From positions 1,371,430 through 1,435,429 of the forward strand of contig CAJNDS010000335.1 of NCBI GenBank assembly GCA_905221605.1: DNA of 64,000 bases, in the 5' to 3' direction. The translations under genes and the position numbers were made by a program. Below the pieces are notes generated by a model. It saw only the letters and a list, made by a program, of their open reading frames with translations. It was not told where the DNA came from and searched no databases. Positions 49,601 through 59,070 of the stretch are shown in pieces (position 1 is the first letter of the stretch; the number at the start of each line of letters is the position of its first letter). The DNA comes from Symbiodinium natans. Taxonomy: Eukaryota > Sar > Dinophyceae > Suessiales > Symbiodiniaceae.

Positions 49601-51354
49601 AAAGCAACGTCAGGCCGACTCTTTGTCGAAGCCCAAAGTAAAGCACCTGTGATGCCCTGTGCTTCCCTCACTTTTTCCGGATTCAAAGGTTGCTCATCTG
49701 CAGGGTCACTCCACTTGAGCAATGGTGAACTTGCACTGCAGGTAATGTTATATCGCGAAAACAACTCCTGAAGATAGTCCGATTGCGAAATGCGGAACCC
49801 GTTGTCAAGAGCTTCAAGTTCCAACCCGCAAAACTTCACGGCCTTGCCTCGAGAGATCCACGTAGGTTCAGACAAAGTCCAAACTTGTTGAATATCCCTT
49901 ATGAGCGCGCTGAGTAGATCAACCGGACCCAATGCCAAAATGTCATCTACGTAGACCAACATGATGGCTCGCCAGGTGCAATCCGCGCAGTTGTCCTCTA
50001 GAACATACCAGAAAGACTCGTCCGAGATCGACTGCCTTAAGACATAGAACTTATCCCCGCTGGAGAACTTGAATGTGGTCAAGATTTTATCCCTGTGGAC
50101 GGCCCACGCCCTTGGCGCTTGCCGTAGTCCGTATAGCGCCTTGACGACGCGCCATCTGTCACGCTCCTCCATGAGCCCCATTTCCACAAGAATGGAAGGC
50201 GGTCGGACGATTATGACCTCCTCGGTTCCGCTCTCAAAGCCACACTCCAAAGGTGCGTTCAGGAACGCTGTCTTTATATCAGCACTTACTCCAGACCACG
50301 ACTGTTGAGTGGCAAATGCTATAGCTACCCGCAAGGTCACGCCCTCAACTCCACTCGCGTAGAGATTTCCAGCCTCGCCCTCAGCTTGAGGAATGAAGTT
50401 TCCGCATGCTACACATCTAAATCGTCTCTTGCCGACCCCGGCCTTCCTGGTGAGCACAGCCTTACCTGGGACCTGTACCACCCGATGGCCCGCCTTGACA
50501 AGCTCCTCAATTTCAGGGATTTGGATGCGCCACACGGCTTTGTGAACGTCTTCAAGTGAAGTGACTTCTTCCTTTGCGGACGGAATCCACATGGATAGTT
50601 CCTGCCGTGCTTCCCCGATGGACACCGTTCTGGTTTGAAGAAAAAGTTCAGCTGCAACTGTTGAGCCATCATCGCCATTCAAAGGAACATCGGTCTGCAA
50701 AACCTTCACGGTGAAAACAGACTCCCTTAGATACTCATCCCAGAGCAGTCCCTCGTACCAATCCCGTTCGGACTCAGCGTTCTGCAACAACCTCAACGAA
50801 TCGCCGAAGTCAACCTCAACCTCATTGAAACCGCTTATCTCTTGAGACAGAACACGGCAGAGCCTAATGGCATTGGAATGCGATGCAACTGTACGATCCG
50901 TCCAACCTTCATCCTTAATCTCATATGGGAACTCAACTTCCCATTCAGTGCCATCCTTCACCCAAATTTGAGAATCCAGATCAGACTCACACGAGACTCC
51001 CTCAGGATACAATGCCAAACCCTCATGTGCTTTCACCCTAGCATGATCCATGCCAAAGCAACAAGTCTGCACTGCCGCATTCGTCAACCCCTCGATCGGA
51101 AAGCCAAGCTCCTTGAGAGAACCCTCAAACTCCGAAAGTGCAGATTCGTAACCCCGGGGCACATAAGCCGCTATAACCCATCGATCTCCTCCACACCACG
51201 GCTCAGAGGTATGCCACTTGAGGCCCTGAAACCGGGCAGACGAAGCGTGGATATCAAGGACCTGACCAGTCTTAACCGTGCCATCTGGAAGACACTTGAC
51301 CCCCCAATGGCTCCAGACTCCGCCCATCTCAAAAGCTGCCAAAACACGCTATCA
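46684..51354 (-). CDS. pol: Copia-class pol frame: RT, RNase H and a long C-terminal extension
   Basis: Open from just after stops near 51355. The first codon of a stand-alone reading would be a TTG at 51342, so entry by frameshift from gag is more likely. Counting from that codon: RT at about 270-510 with SADIKTAFLNA (Asp 355), KALYGLRQAPRAW (401-413) and YVDD (464-467). RNase H at about 636-775 with FTDASHA (Asp 643), SSAESEL (Glu 682), CDNQAA (Asp 717) and VADLATKP. After this, residues 790-1552 are not a known pol domain. They hold hydrophobic segments near 817-830, 863-888 and 1388-1408, seven copies of a 16-residue repeat (962-1073), an acidic middle and a basic tail. Residues 1-270 contain H-x-S-E-P-W-x-x-G-x-R but no integrase D-D-E pattern. 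Confidence 0.8.
48124..48459 (-). repeat. Seven tandem 48-bp repeats within pol
   Basis: Each unit encodes SVPSSNVQVGGSTSS plus Gly or Leu. The units differ by few bases. The frames open in other phases and on the other strand (Lys/Pro-rich) come from the same repetition. Confidence 0.95.
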
Positions 51355-54300
51355 TCCTCAAGGTCGCTCCCAAACCCCTTTCCAACTTCAACGACACGGC
51401 CCAACCCCTTAAGCTTAGGCCCCGTCGCAAACAGTCGCACCAGAACATGACCCCTAGGCCCCTTAGCAATGCTTCTTCGAAACCTGCGGTTCCATTTGCC
51501 TGCACAAGCACTCGCTAGCCCATCCTCGCAGGAAGCCTTGCAAGCCCTATCAATGCAGACAGTCGGCAACGATGGAAAAACGGCACTCAGGAAGAACTTC
51601 AAATCAGTGCACTCTACGCGGCCAACCAGCTTCACACGAGATGCTAGCCACTGTCGAGCATTTTCCTTACAAAGGCCCTTCGGAAGATCACACTGACCCG
51701 ACCCATCGACAGCCCTGATCCCTGGGTTCTCCTTCCTAGCTTCGTACTCTTCCAACAACCGAAGACCATCTTCCCTAGAAATAAGAGGACAGCCCTTCAC
51801 CACCTTAACGTCTAGCCTTGATCCCGAGGCTTTCTTGATCTTACATCCTCGCTTGCGCCAAGAGATTTCATATCCGAGCTCTACCAGATAACCAGCCGGG
51901 AGAATCAGCTGACAAGGCGAGGAGCTCAGCAGAGTACCCGAACCATTAACGTGAAGGTCTGCACCCCCCGAAGCTAGGTCAACCTTGATCGCCCTTGCCT
52001 TCTCTATCTCCCCCGGCTGCGCTTGCCGCAGAGCGTTTGTCGCCCCTGAATCTATAAGAGCATAGCGAGCATCCGAAGCCGAAGCGATTGCTGCAATCAC
52101 CCAAGCTGGATCTATCCCGAAATCCGACGCCCTAACAGCCTTTAGCGTTACGCCTTTGAGGATCTTTGCGGCTTCAGCGATCAATGCTTCGGACGCAGCG
52201 TTCGAAGTCACATCCACAGTTCCCGATGCATTTTGAGCCTTCGAACCAGGCGGCGGAGACTCTTCAGTCACCCCTTTTGCCTGTGCAGGCGCCTTTGCCT
52301 TGGCCTTTGGGTTAGGGGCACCCTTGGAAGCAGATGAAGGAGAGGAAGCCTTAGAAGATGCATCAACCGGAACCTGCCTTTGCTCAGCAGGAACCAAAGG
52401 ACAATCAGGCCTGTAATGACCCTTCTGACCACAAGCTAGGCACCTACCCTGCTTCCTAGCCTCTGGCCGATCATGTTTAAAAATGCACGAATCCCCAAAC
52501 TTACAACCCGTGGCGTCAGAGAACCTCGTACACGAACCTTGGCCAGCTCCCTCCTTGGCTTTCCCCTTCCCTTTCCCTTTTGACTTACCTCCCTCAGGAC
52601 CCCCCTGATCAGGCACCACAGCTGCGGACACCGAGGGACCCTTAGGTGGAACCGGCGCTTCCTTATCCTTAGCCTGAGGAGCAACAGCAGCAGCTCTATG
52701 TCTATTTGCTACCCCGTCCACAACAAGCGAAGCCGCCTCACACTCTGCCTGGATTAGCCTCACCAACTGGACCACCCCGGGGACGGTGGGATTGTAGTCC
52801 AAACCCGACCTATGTCGAAAGGCGTTGACTCTAAACCCAATCATAGGAGCCCCGCCCAAGAGAGAGACAGTGGAGGCATCTATCCCTTTCACTAAGAGGG
52901 AAGGGTCCGGTAGCGTTGCCCCAATTTCCTTTGCCCTAGTAAGGTTTTGACCCCACCTTCTTAGCCCAGATACCGCATCTTTGTGGTTTTTAAACACCTC
53001 AGGATTGACTAGCTGAGACAACAAATGCGCCCTCTCACTGGCCCCGCCCGGCTGATAGATGCACATGACCCGGAAAAGTATCGATGAGGTGGTCAACCAC
53101 CTGTTTGTTATGACATCTTCCTTCAGGTTCGCAGGCAAACTTGCCAGAAGCAGAGTAACCGCCCTACTCTCAACACGCTGGAACAAAACCGAATCAAAAG
53201 GAGCAACCACCATACCCGGATCCAGCCCTAAACGCCCAAGAGGATCAGCCGTCAACCACTGATTGTACCACTTTGTTGCCGCAACCTCGACACAGTTGAA
53301 CCAAACATCAGCGCTGGGGGACAAGCCCTGAAAGATCTGCCTCACTTGGGCCAACCAGTTGCCACAAACCACCGCTGAACAAGTTAGATCTGCAGACACC
53401 AGCTTAGGTAGCTCCTGGATGTACTTGGCGGGTTCCTCTGGCCTATTCCCTGACGCTGGAGCCCCGACATCACCGATACCAAGCCCCAATCTTCCACCCA
53501 GACTCCCCTCACCGACAGGGCGATCTTCCAACCGCTGCACCCCGAGTCCCCCACTAGGCTGCCGCGGCGAAAGCGGCGGCGGTCCAGGCGGAGGCCGAAT
53601 AACCGTGCCCCCAGGAGATACAGGATATCCTTCATGATCGAAACCTCTACCAGAATTAATCCCTCCTGACCTAGGCGTGTGATATCCAGACTCTTCCTGC
53701 CACCCAGAACCCGCTACCGCAACCCCAGCAAACTGCCTCAGAGTCTGAGTTCCTGGAGCCCGTTGAGGATTTGGGACTTGACGCTGAACAACTACCTCCC
53801 AATTCGGCAAAGCAACATCTTGAGGACACCCACAGCTCACAGGTGGAGACACCCCCGAAGCCTCAAACCGATGCTGATCCATGAAGGAATGACCCTCTAG
53901 CGGTTGTGTCATTGTTGTAGGTCCTTGGGGCCTTGCTCGCAAAGAAGACTGCTGCTGCCCAGAAGCGACTGACGACCCTAAACCATCCGGCCCCGATACA
54001 CCAACCGACGTACAATCAACCCTTCTGTCAGGACCTGGGAAATCCATCGCACTAACGGTTGCACACTGTACATTGACACTACGGTGATCTGGGGCCATCA
54101 TGAATTCAGAAGCTCCACGTCCTACTGCAAACGAAGCTGGCGACATCCATGGCGCAAGTTCCTGTGGAGTTCCGGCACTGTGCCATGAAGATTGTGACTC
54201 GACTTGCTCAAGCCTTCGTTTCAGCGCACGGTTCTCCTCAATCACCTGTTCCAGCAAGTACTCGATCCTACTTCCCGGCTCAGTGGCAGGGATCAACTCT

Positions 54301-54914
54301 CGTTGATCGTCACCCTCTGGTCTCCCTCTGTCACTTTGAGACACATGAACACGCTGCTCAGCTCCCAAAATGTCCTGAACCTGAGCGTCACAATCTTTCA
54401 CCCCAGAGCCAGATCCGTCCGCGCCTGCCAAATTCAGCCCAACAGCTTCCCCATTCCTTTCAGGAGAAGTCACGCTGCCGGACGTCTCAACTCTGGCCAC
54501 GCGTGGAGCCATCCCTGCACTCCTCAGAGGTCCAAGTGATGTCGCGTAGTTCGGTTCCAAGCTCGCGTCTCGGTACGTATCACCCAAGGCCGCCTCGTTG
54601 ACCTCAGGACAAAGCCGGCTGGCATCATCATCCAGTGTGTTCGGCCTTGTTCTCTTCAAAGCAACTTCCGCCTTGACCTTTTCGCTATGAAAAGGGCTTG
54701 CTATCGGGAGACGTGTGCTCTCTAAGCATTCGGCAGCTTCTCCCGATTCTAACATACCAGGTGATGCATCACCTGACCACGTAGCTCCTCCAGGATTAGC
54801 CGCACTAGCGAATCCCTGGCTCAAGGCTGCTTCATAGTTGTAATCTTGCGGTACACTTCTTTCCTCCTGCTCATCTGCCACGCCCGCCCTTCTTCTTCGG
54901 GCCAGCTCTTCCAT
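51171..54914 (-). CDS. gag: Copia-class gag-protease frame
   Basis: It starts at ATG 54914, 75 nt after the 5' LTR, and has 1247 codons. A predicted coiled coil lies at about 215-242 and Pro-rich linkers at 430-460. The gag core is at about 500-735 (ELPKLVSADLTCSAVV, then VRQIFQGLSPSADVWF). A Lys/Gly run is followed by a CCCH finger (C795, C804, C810, H814) and a CCHC knuckle (C825, C828, H833, C838). The aspartic protease motif is DSGAT at 955-959. A further conserved-looking region (WNRRFRRSIAKG, VLVRLFATG, then LRWAESGAIGG) follows. The last 42 residues, after the G6 run at 51300-51305, look unrelated to the rest and overlap pol in another frame. Gag packages the RNA; the protease would cut the polyprotein. 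Confidence 0.8.
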   Translation of the reverse strand: MEELARRRRAGVADEQEERSVPQDYNYEAALSQGFASAANPGGATWSGDASPGMLESGEAAECLESTRLPIASPFHSEKVKAEVALKRTRPNTLDDDASRLCPEVNEAALGDTYRDASLEPNYATSLGPLRSAGMAPRVARVETSGSVTSPERNGEAVGLNLAGADGSGSGVKDCDAQVQDILGAEQRVHVSQSDRGRPEGDDQRELIPATEPGSRIEYLLEQVIEENRALKRRLEQVESQSSWHSAGTPQELAPWMSPASFAVGRGASEFMMAPDHRSVNVQCATVSAMDFPGPDRRVDCTSVGVSGPDGLGSSVASGQQQSSLRARPQGPTTMTQPLEGHSFMDQHRFEASGVSPPVSCGCPQDVALPNWEVVVQRQVPNPQRAPGTQTLRQFAGVAVAGSGWQEESGYHTPRSGGINSGRGFDHEGYPVSPGGTVIRPPPGPPPLSPRQPSGGLGVQRLEDRPVGEGSLGGRLGLGIGDVGAPASGNRPEEPAKYIQELPKLVSADLTCSAVVCGNWLAQVRQIFQGLSPSADVWFNCVEVAATKWYNQWLTADPLGRLGLDPGMVVAPFDSVLFQRVESRAVTLLLASLPANLKEDVITNRWLTTSSILFRVMCIYQPGGASERAHLLSQLVNPEVFKNHKDAVSGLRRWGQNLTRAKEIGATLPDPSLLVKGIDASTVSLLGGAPMIGFRVNAFRHRSGLDYNPTVPGVVQLVRLIQAECEAASLVVDGVANRHRAAAVAPQAKDKEAPVPPKGPSVSAAVVPDQGGPEGGKSKGKGKGKAKEGAGQGSCTRFSDATGCKFGDSCIFKHDRPEARKQGRCLACGQKGHYRPDCPLVPAEQRQVPVDASSKASSPSSASKGAPNPKAKAKAPAQAKGVTEESPPPGSKAQNASGTVDVTSNAASEALIAEAAKILKGVTLKAVRASDFGIDPAWVIAAIASASDARYALIDSGATNALRQAQPGEIEKARAIKVDLASGGADLHVNGSGTLLSSSPCQLILPAGYLVELGYEISWRKRGCKIKKASGSRLDVKVVKGCPLISREDGLRLLEEYEARKENPGIRAVDGSGQCDLPKGLCKENARQWLASRVKLVGRVECTDLKFFLSAVFPSLPTVCIDRACKASCEDGLASACAGKWNRRFRRSIAKGPRGHVLVRLFATGPKLKGLGRVVEVGKGFGSDLEDDSVFWQLLRWAESGAIGGSSVFQMARLRLVRSLISTLRLPGFRASSGIPLSRGVEEIDGL
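51300..51305 (-). promoter_or_regulatory. G6 run at the gag/pol frame change
   Basis: On the minus strand ATT GGG GGG TCA is read in the gag frame. A -1 slip here continues as V-K-C-L-P-D-G in pol. The run does not form a full X-XXY-YYZ heptamer in the gag frame, so a lost base or a deletion joint is as likely as programmed shifting. Confidence 0.5.
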
Positions 54915-54969
54915 GGCTCAATGACTACGGAGGTTTGCACTAAAGAACCCAACCAAACTAGCCCAAGAG

Positions 54970-54989
54970 CAACCTACAGGCTGATAACC
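54970..54989 (-). promoter_or_regulatory. Probable primer binding site
   Basis: Directly after the 5' LTR the minus strand reads GGTTATCAGCCTGTAGG. The word resembles the TGGTATCAG of initiator-Met primer sites used by many copia elements, with one extra T. The matching tRNA of this organism is not known to me. Confidence 0.45.
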
Positions 54990-55214
54990 TACGTAAATAG
55001 GGTGTCTAAATATCCGGTAGATGGAGGTTTTGCTTAATGCACCACCTAGAATGAAGTCCCTGGGACCCAAATACGTAAATAATGCAACCAAGATGCGAAG
55101 ATTGTGCTTAAGACCCTCAAGACGACAGGCCCACCGCTCCAGCCTTTTCGATCAAAAACAGCCTCAGCGTCCATGTGTCATCCTTGCGCAGGGGCCAATG
55201 CCTAGCTTCACGCA
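54990..55214 (-). repeat. 5' LTR of the copia-class element
   Basis: Identical by eye to 46053-46277. It should hold the promoter of the element; no TATA-type word is evident. It is followed by CTAAA and a pure CCCTAAA tract. Confidence 0.85.
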
Positions 55215-55300
55215 CTAAACCCTAAACCCTAAACCCTAAACCCTAAACCCTAAACCCTAAACCCTAAACCCTAAACCCTAAACCCCCCTCCCCCCTCCCT

Positions 55301-55370
55301 TCTTACGACCTCTCTAAGCCCCGCCTGCGCAAGGCCGGCGTCGAGAGCGGCGCGCAGCTTGCCATGGGGT
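55301..55370 (+). CDS. Candidate internal exon, basic
   Basis: A C/T-rich run (CCCCTCCCCCCTCCCTTC) is followed by the frame SYDLSKPRLRKAGVES and GAQLAMG up to GGGGTG|TAGGG. The pyrimidine run would suit an acceptor region, but the exact AG is not evident. Product unknown. Confidence 0.35.
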
Positions 55371-55555
55371 GTAGGGTTGCAGTTTAGGGTTTAGGGTTTA
55401 GGGTTTAGGGTTTATAGGGTTCTAAATTCCAGTGGCCCATGGTGTGGGGGGACATTGTGGGGCTATAGGGCACTATCGGATGTAGATGGTTTATGGGTAG
55501 GCTTTAGGGCTTAGGGTTTTCAGGGTTTAGGGTTTATTGTCAAAGGGAAGTTGCA

Positions 55556-55676
55556 TGGTCCCTTAGTACGGTCCCTTACCTGCTTCAGAGGGTTGTGACG
55601 TCTGGGCCCTTGGGTTTCACAGCGTAGGTAAGGGTTCCCGAACTAAGGGCCCATGTGAAGGGATCATGTAGCTACC
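55556..55676. mobile_element. MITE-like element, family K
   Basis: CATGGTCCCTTAGTACGG and CTTACC on the left are answered by GGTAAGGGTTCCCGAACTAAGG and GGGATCATG on the right. A degraded relative lies at 5919. Confidence 0.5.
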
Positions 55677-55765
55677 TTCAGACTTATGGGGGGAACCTAG
55701 TGGTATGGGGGGAACCTAGTGGGGGGTTGTATAGAGGGGGGGTAGTAGGGGAGAACCCATGAAGG

Positions 55766-55849
55766 TATAGCACTCTCTTCGTGTCGGCTTGTCTCTCCCA
55801 CGCCTGGCGCGTCGTCCAGATGGACTTCTGGGTCGTTCTGCCGCTCTGA
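55766..55849 (+). CDS. Candidate terminal exon
   Basis: GGTATAG leads into the frame STLFVSACLSHAWRVVQM, DFWVVLPL and TGA. It has 27 codons, hydrophobic, and looks like the last membrane or buried segment of a protein. It directly follows a family L fragment (55676-55762). Product not recognised. Confidence 0.45.
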   Translation, partial: YSTLFVSACLSHAWRVVQMDFWVVLPL

Positions 55850-56214
55850 TGCCATGGAATCCATGGGACCCTACCCACCTTGGAGGTTCAGGATGCTTTT
55901 ATCCACGGTTTAGGGTTTAGGGTTTGGGGTTTAGGGTTTGGGGTTTGGGGTTTTGGGTTTAGGGTTTAGGGTTTTTGGTTTTAGGTTTTAGAGTTGGAAG
56001 CCAATTATTACCTTACTTTAAACCTGACCCACTACACCCGGAGGCATTGCCTGCCTTGGCTTGTTTGGGGTCTGTTTCGGGCTCCTGGGACTACTCAGTC
56101 TAGGAGCTAAAGATAGACGAACATCACACATGTTTCTCACATGTTTATACACTACCTGTTTCGTGCCTAGCAGTTTCAGGGCCGCTGTACCATTTCAGTC
56201 TTCAGCATCTGCTG

Positions 56215-56231
56215 CCCCCCCCCCCCCCCCC
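56215..56231. repeat. Poly-C run
   Basis: A C homopolymer just upstream of a family E element. Confidence 0.85.
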
Positions 56232-56253
56232 ATACCGTAAACTTCAGACCCCA

Positions 56254-56338
56254 AACGATGTTCCCCCTTATACTAACAGTCCTTCATGGGGATTATAGTA
56301 TAGTACCCCCTAGTAGAATCTGATCGTGTCCCCCCAAG
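56254..56338. mobile_element. MITE-like element, family E
   Basis: GATGTTCCCCCTTATACTAACAG-type left end with AGTCCTTCATGGGGATTATAG. The right end (GTGTCCCCCC) is worn. Confidence 0.55.
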
Positions 56339-56689
56339 CCTCACCCCTTTAAGGGCTAGTGGGGTTAGAGTTCGGGCCTAGGAAGACCTTAAAAGCCTCG
56401 TCCCAAAATATGCTCCCCAGTGGCTACACCCCCGCTCCTTCCCTGGAATCCTGAGCCTTGAACCCTGCACCCGAAACCCTAAACTTAAAACCCAAAAACC
56501 CTAACCCCCTTCTGCAGGTCTTCAGGCCTTTTAGGACGCCCTGTCAGCAGTATATCGTGGTTATCATAGACCAGGCCTAAAGCACCCCAAAAATTTTGCA
56601 CCCTGTAGCCTTCAACCTGAGGTTGGGCATTAAGCCCTAAAGGACCCTAAATCCCAAAGACACGAACCCCGAAACTCCCCCCTGGGTCT

Positions 56690-56775
56690 TAGTAGTGAAT
56701 GAGGGAATTAGGGCCCTATATATACCCTCTAAGTGATGATATAGGGTACCTCATTCCCTCAATCCCGACTAAGAG
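56690..56775. mobile_element. Palindromic element around a GGGCCCTATATA core
   Basis: GGGTCTTAGTAGTGAATGAGGGAAT is answered by ATTCCCTCAATCCCGACTAAGA. It looks MITE-like, with a single copy in the window. Confidence 0.5.
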
Positions 56776-56847
56776 CCCTAAACCCTATACCGTAAACCCT
56801 AAACCCTAAACCCTAAACCCTAAACCCTAAACCCTAAACCCTCTCAG

Positions 56848-56944
56848 GCTTTTGCGTGTTTGGTTCTTGGTCCTCCTCATGTTCCTGGCTGGCGATGCGC
56901 GGAACAAGCTGAAACCCTCAGGGGCCACCTGCCTGCTCTTCAAG
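56848..56944 (+). CDS. Candidate exon with a membrane segment
   Basis: CTCAG|GC opens the frame LLRVWFLVLLMFLAGDAR, then NKLKPSGATCLLFK, ending TTCAAG|GG at a TTTAGGG tract. It has 32 codons. The first 14 residues suit a transmembrane helix. The exon end is copied four more times downstream. Confidence 0.5.
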
Positions 56945-57160
56945 GGTTTAGGGTTTAGGGCTTTAGGGTTTAGGGTTTAGGGTTCTTCAAGGGTTTAGGG
57001 TTTAGGGTTTAGGGTTCTTCAAGGGTTTAGGGTTTAGGGCTTTAGGGTTCTTCAAGGGTTTAGTGTTTAGGGTTTAGGGATTAGGGTTCTTCAAGGGTTT
57101 AGGGTTTAGGGTTTAGGGCTTTAGGTTTAGGGTTTAGGGGTTTAGGGTTTAGGGTTGAGG
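56936..57160. repeat. TTTAGGG tracts separated by copies of the exon end TTCTTCAAG
   Basis: TCTTCAAGGG occurs at about 56936, 56983, 57015, 57048 and 57087, each followed by a short TTTAGGG tract. The exon boundary has been copied with each block. Confidence 0.8.
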
Positions 57161-57355
57161 GTTTACGTACTTGCAGGTTCATGAGTAGTTATAAGTGGGG
57201 TTGTAAGTAGGGCAAGTATGGTTTTAACGTGGGTAACACAGGTTTGGTTGGGCCTTGTGCTGCATGCCCCTGCTTCGGGTTCAGGGTTTAGGGTTTAGGG
57301 TTTAGGGCCAAGGGTTTAGGGTTTAGGGTTAGGGTTTAGGGTGCTTTTATATACA

Positions 57356-57491
57356 TGGAGGATCGGGGAACTTAGTTAGGAACTAGGGTCAGAAGTACCT
57401 TAGTTGGGCGGGGTAGTAAGTAATAAGTATTTCTAAGCATATCTACCTTACCTTTAACCCCACTTACTAGGTAAAGTCCCCTGATCCTTTA
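57356..57491. mobile_element. MITE-like element, family A
   Basis: GGAGGATCGGGGAACTTAG on the left, AAAGTCCCCTGATCCTTTA on the right. Confidence 0.65.
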
Positions 57492-57705
57492 CCCTAAACC
57501 CTAAACCCTGCTCGGGGTGTCAGGGATGCAGACGATCACCTAGACTGTCTTTGGGCGTGCTCAGATTTTGCAAGTAATAACCCCTGGATGATCTTTGCCA
57601 TGTCATCTATGTCTCTTCTTTGAAGTTTCTGTTTGGGGGCATCATGTGCATACTGCAGTTTTGGAAAGTGATACTCGGCCCTAAGCCCTTAACCCCAAGC
57701 CCAAA

Positions 57706-57823
57706 AGCATCGGCATCAAGGTCACCCTCTTCCTGCTGTTCATCTTCGCTGTGTGGGAAGCAGGGACACATATGCTCGAAGCTGTGCCACTGGGCTTAGG
57801 GGGGGCCCTTGGGCTTCTAACAG
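57706..57823 (+). CDS. Candidate exon with a membrane segment
   Basis: The frame SIGIKVTLFLLFIFAVWEAG, then THMLEAVPLGLGGALGLLT, is open to AACAG|GGTCTAGGG. A strong transmembrane stretch is visible at residues 6-17. With the exons at 56848, 59423, 61002 and 61643 it may belong to one multi-pass membrane protein, but order and frame continuity across the gaps were not shown. Product unknown. Confidence 0.5.
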
Positions 57824-57960
57824 GGTCTAGGGTTTAGGGTTTAGGGTTTAGGGTTTAGGGTTTAGGGTTGGCGCACGCCTCCTCCGATCCAAACCTTAAA
57901 CCCGCAGGTTCCTTAAGCCCAGACCTCCTGCCTCCAGCGACACCGCCGTTTTCATTTCAG

Positions 57961-58026
57961 CAGAAGAGCTTAGTACATAAGCGCATGGAAGTATCGGGGT
58001 TTGCGAAAATCGGCGACCCAAAATAG
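57961..58026 (+). CDS. Candidate terminal exon
   Basis: A good pyrimidine-rich acceptor (GTTTTCATTTCAG) precedes QKSLVHKRMEVSGFAKI, GDPK and TAG. It has 21 codons. Poly-C and a MITE-like palindrome (58028-58110) follow. Product unknown. Confidence 0.4.
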   Translation, partial: QKSLVHKRMEVSGFAKIGDPK

Positions 58027-58349
58027 CCCCCCCCTAAATAGTAGGATTCCCTTATAATACGGACCCCAATAACGTACCCCTAATGTCGTAAACCCCCCGT
58101 ATAGGGAGGAAAGGGAATTCTCAAAGTCCCTGCGCGTTAAACGTTCCCTAAACCCTCCTACCCCTAAACCCTCCTAACCCTAAACCCAAAAACCCTAAAC
58201 CCTAAACCCTAAACCCTAAACCCTAAACCCTAAACCTAAACCCTCAACCCTAAACCCCCCTTAGCCCCCCAAACCTTAGCAGCAAGCTCCGAGCACTACT
58301 CCCTTCCTGGTAGCCCAGTGGTAACCCCCTTTACTTTGTGGTGCTTTAC

Positions 58350-58440
58350 TGTAACCTTACATCTTTAGCCTTTTTGGGTTTATTGGGTTCCTAAGAAGGC
58401 AGCTAAAAATTAAAATTTATAGCTACCCTGCTAAGAGCAG
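58350..58440. mobile_element. MITE-like element, family I
   Basis: GGTTCCTAAGAAGGCAGCTAAAAATT with the inverse AATTTATAGCTACC. A shorter relative lies at 30330-30385 (ATTCCTAAGAAGCAGCTAGAATT). Confidence 0.5.
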
Positions 58441-58512
58441 CCAAGTTTACACATTTCTTCGTTAGTTCTGGGTTTCCTTATAAAGTAACCAATCCCAACA
58501 GATGAATGCCCT

Positions 58513-58614
58513 CATTACTTCTCCAACAGCTGAACTTTAAGCTTTTTGGGTTTCCTCATTTAGTAGGATTAATAAAGTTTAACCTTTTCTTCCCTTGGGA
58601 ATTGGAGAAGTAAG
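58513..58614. mobile_element. MITE-like element, family H
   Basis: ATTACTTCTCCAACAGCTG on the left, TTGGAGAAGTAAG on the right. Close to 14172-14272. Confidence 0.7.
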
Positions 58615-58829
58615 ATTGTTATGATATTGCTACTGGGATTTGATTTCCTCACCCCAGGATCCTGGCCGGCCTGGGTGCCCAAGCCCCGAATTCCGAGTTA
58701 TTGGTGCCCGAATTGCTGAACTCTACACCCTGCCTAAGCCACAAGCCCTAAGCCCTAAACCTAAACTCTAAACCCTAAACCCTAAACCCTAAACCCTAGC
58801 CCTAAACCCTAAACCCTAAACCCTCCAAG

Positions 58830-58912
58830 AGCTCCATGCACCAAGCAGACCTCGAAGTTAGGTCCTTTTTGCACCTGCGGCCGCCTCCCCCGGAGACCCG
58901 GGTGCATTTCAG
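58830..58912 (+). CDS. Candidate exon
   Basis: The frame SSMHQADLEVRSFLHLRP continues PPPETRVHFS and reaches a family J element. 27 codons are open. GTGCATTTCAG lies at the right edge. Product unknown. Confidence 0.35.
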
Positions 58913-58914
58913 CA

Positions 58915-59070
58915 TATCTAGGTTGGTTTTTGGAACCTTTTTGTAGTTTCCTTATTTGGGTTTATAAGGGACCCTACATATAAATGAACCTTTTTGTAGT
59001 TTCCTTATTTGGGTTTATAAGGGACCCGACATATAACTATTTTTCAGAGGGTTCAAAGGCCAACCCAGAT
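58915..59070. mobile_element. MITE-like element, family J, with internal duplication
   Basis: ATCTAGGTTGGTTTTTGGAAC and the inverse AAAGGCCAACCCAGAT form the ends. A stretch of about 54 bp (AACCTTTTTGTAGTTTCC to the ACATATAA word) is present twice in tandem, unlike the copy at 35034. Confidence 0.75.

Larger units (their letters stand above)
46053..55214 (-). mobile_element. Ty1/copia-class LTR retrotransposon, 9.2 kb
   Basis: Two 225-bp LTRs, identical by eye, enclose a gag-protease frame and a reverse transcriptase-RNase H frame on the minus strand. The order (zinc knuckle, protease, RT with YVDD, RNase H at the end) is that of the copia class. A polypurine tract abuts the left LTR and a tRNA-like primer site abuts the right LTR. 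No integrase core can be found between protease and RT, and the two frames are offset by -1. An extra region of about 760 residues follows RNase H. The element lies in a CCCTAAA tract. Identical LTRs suggest a recent insertion. Confidence 0.85.
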
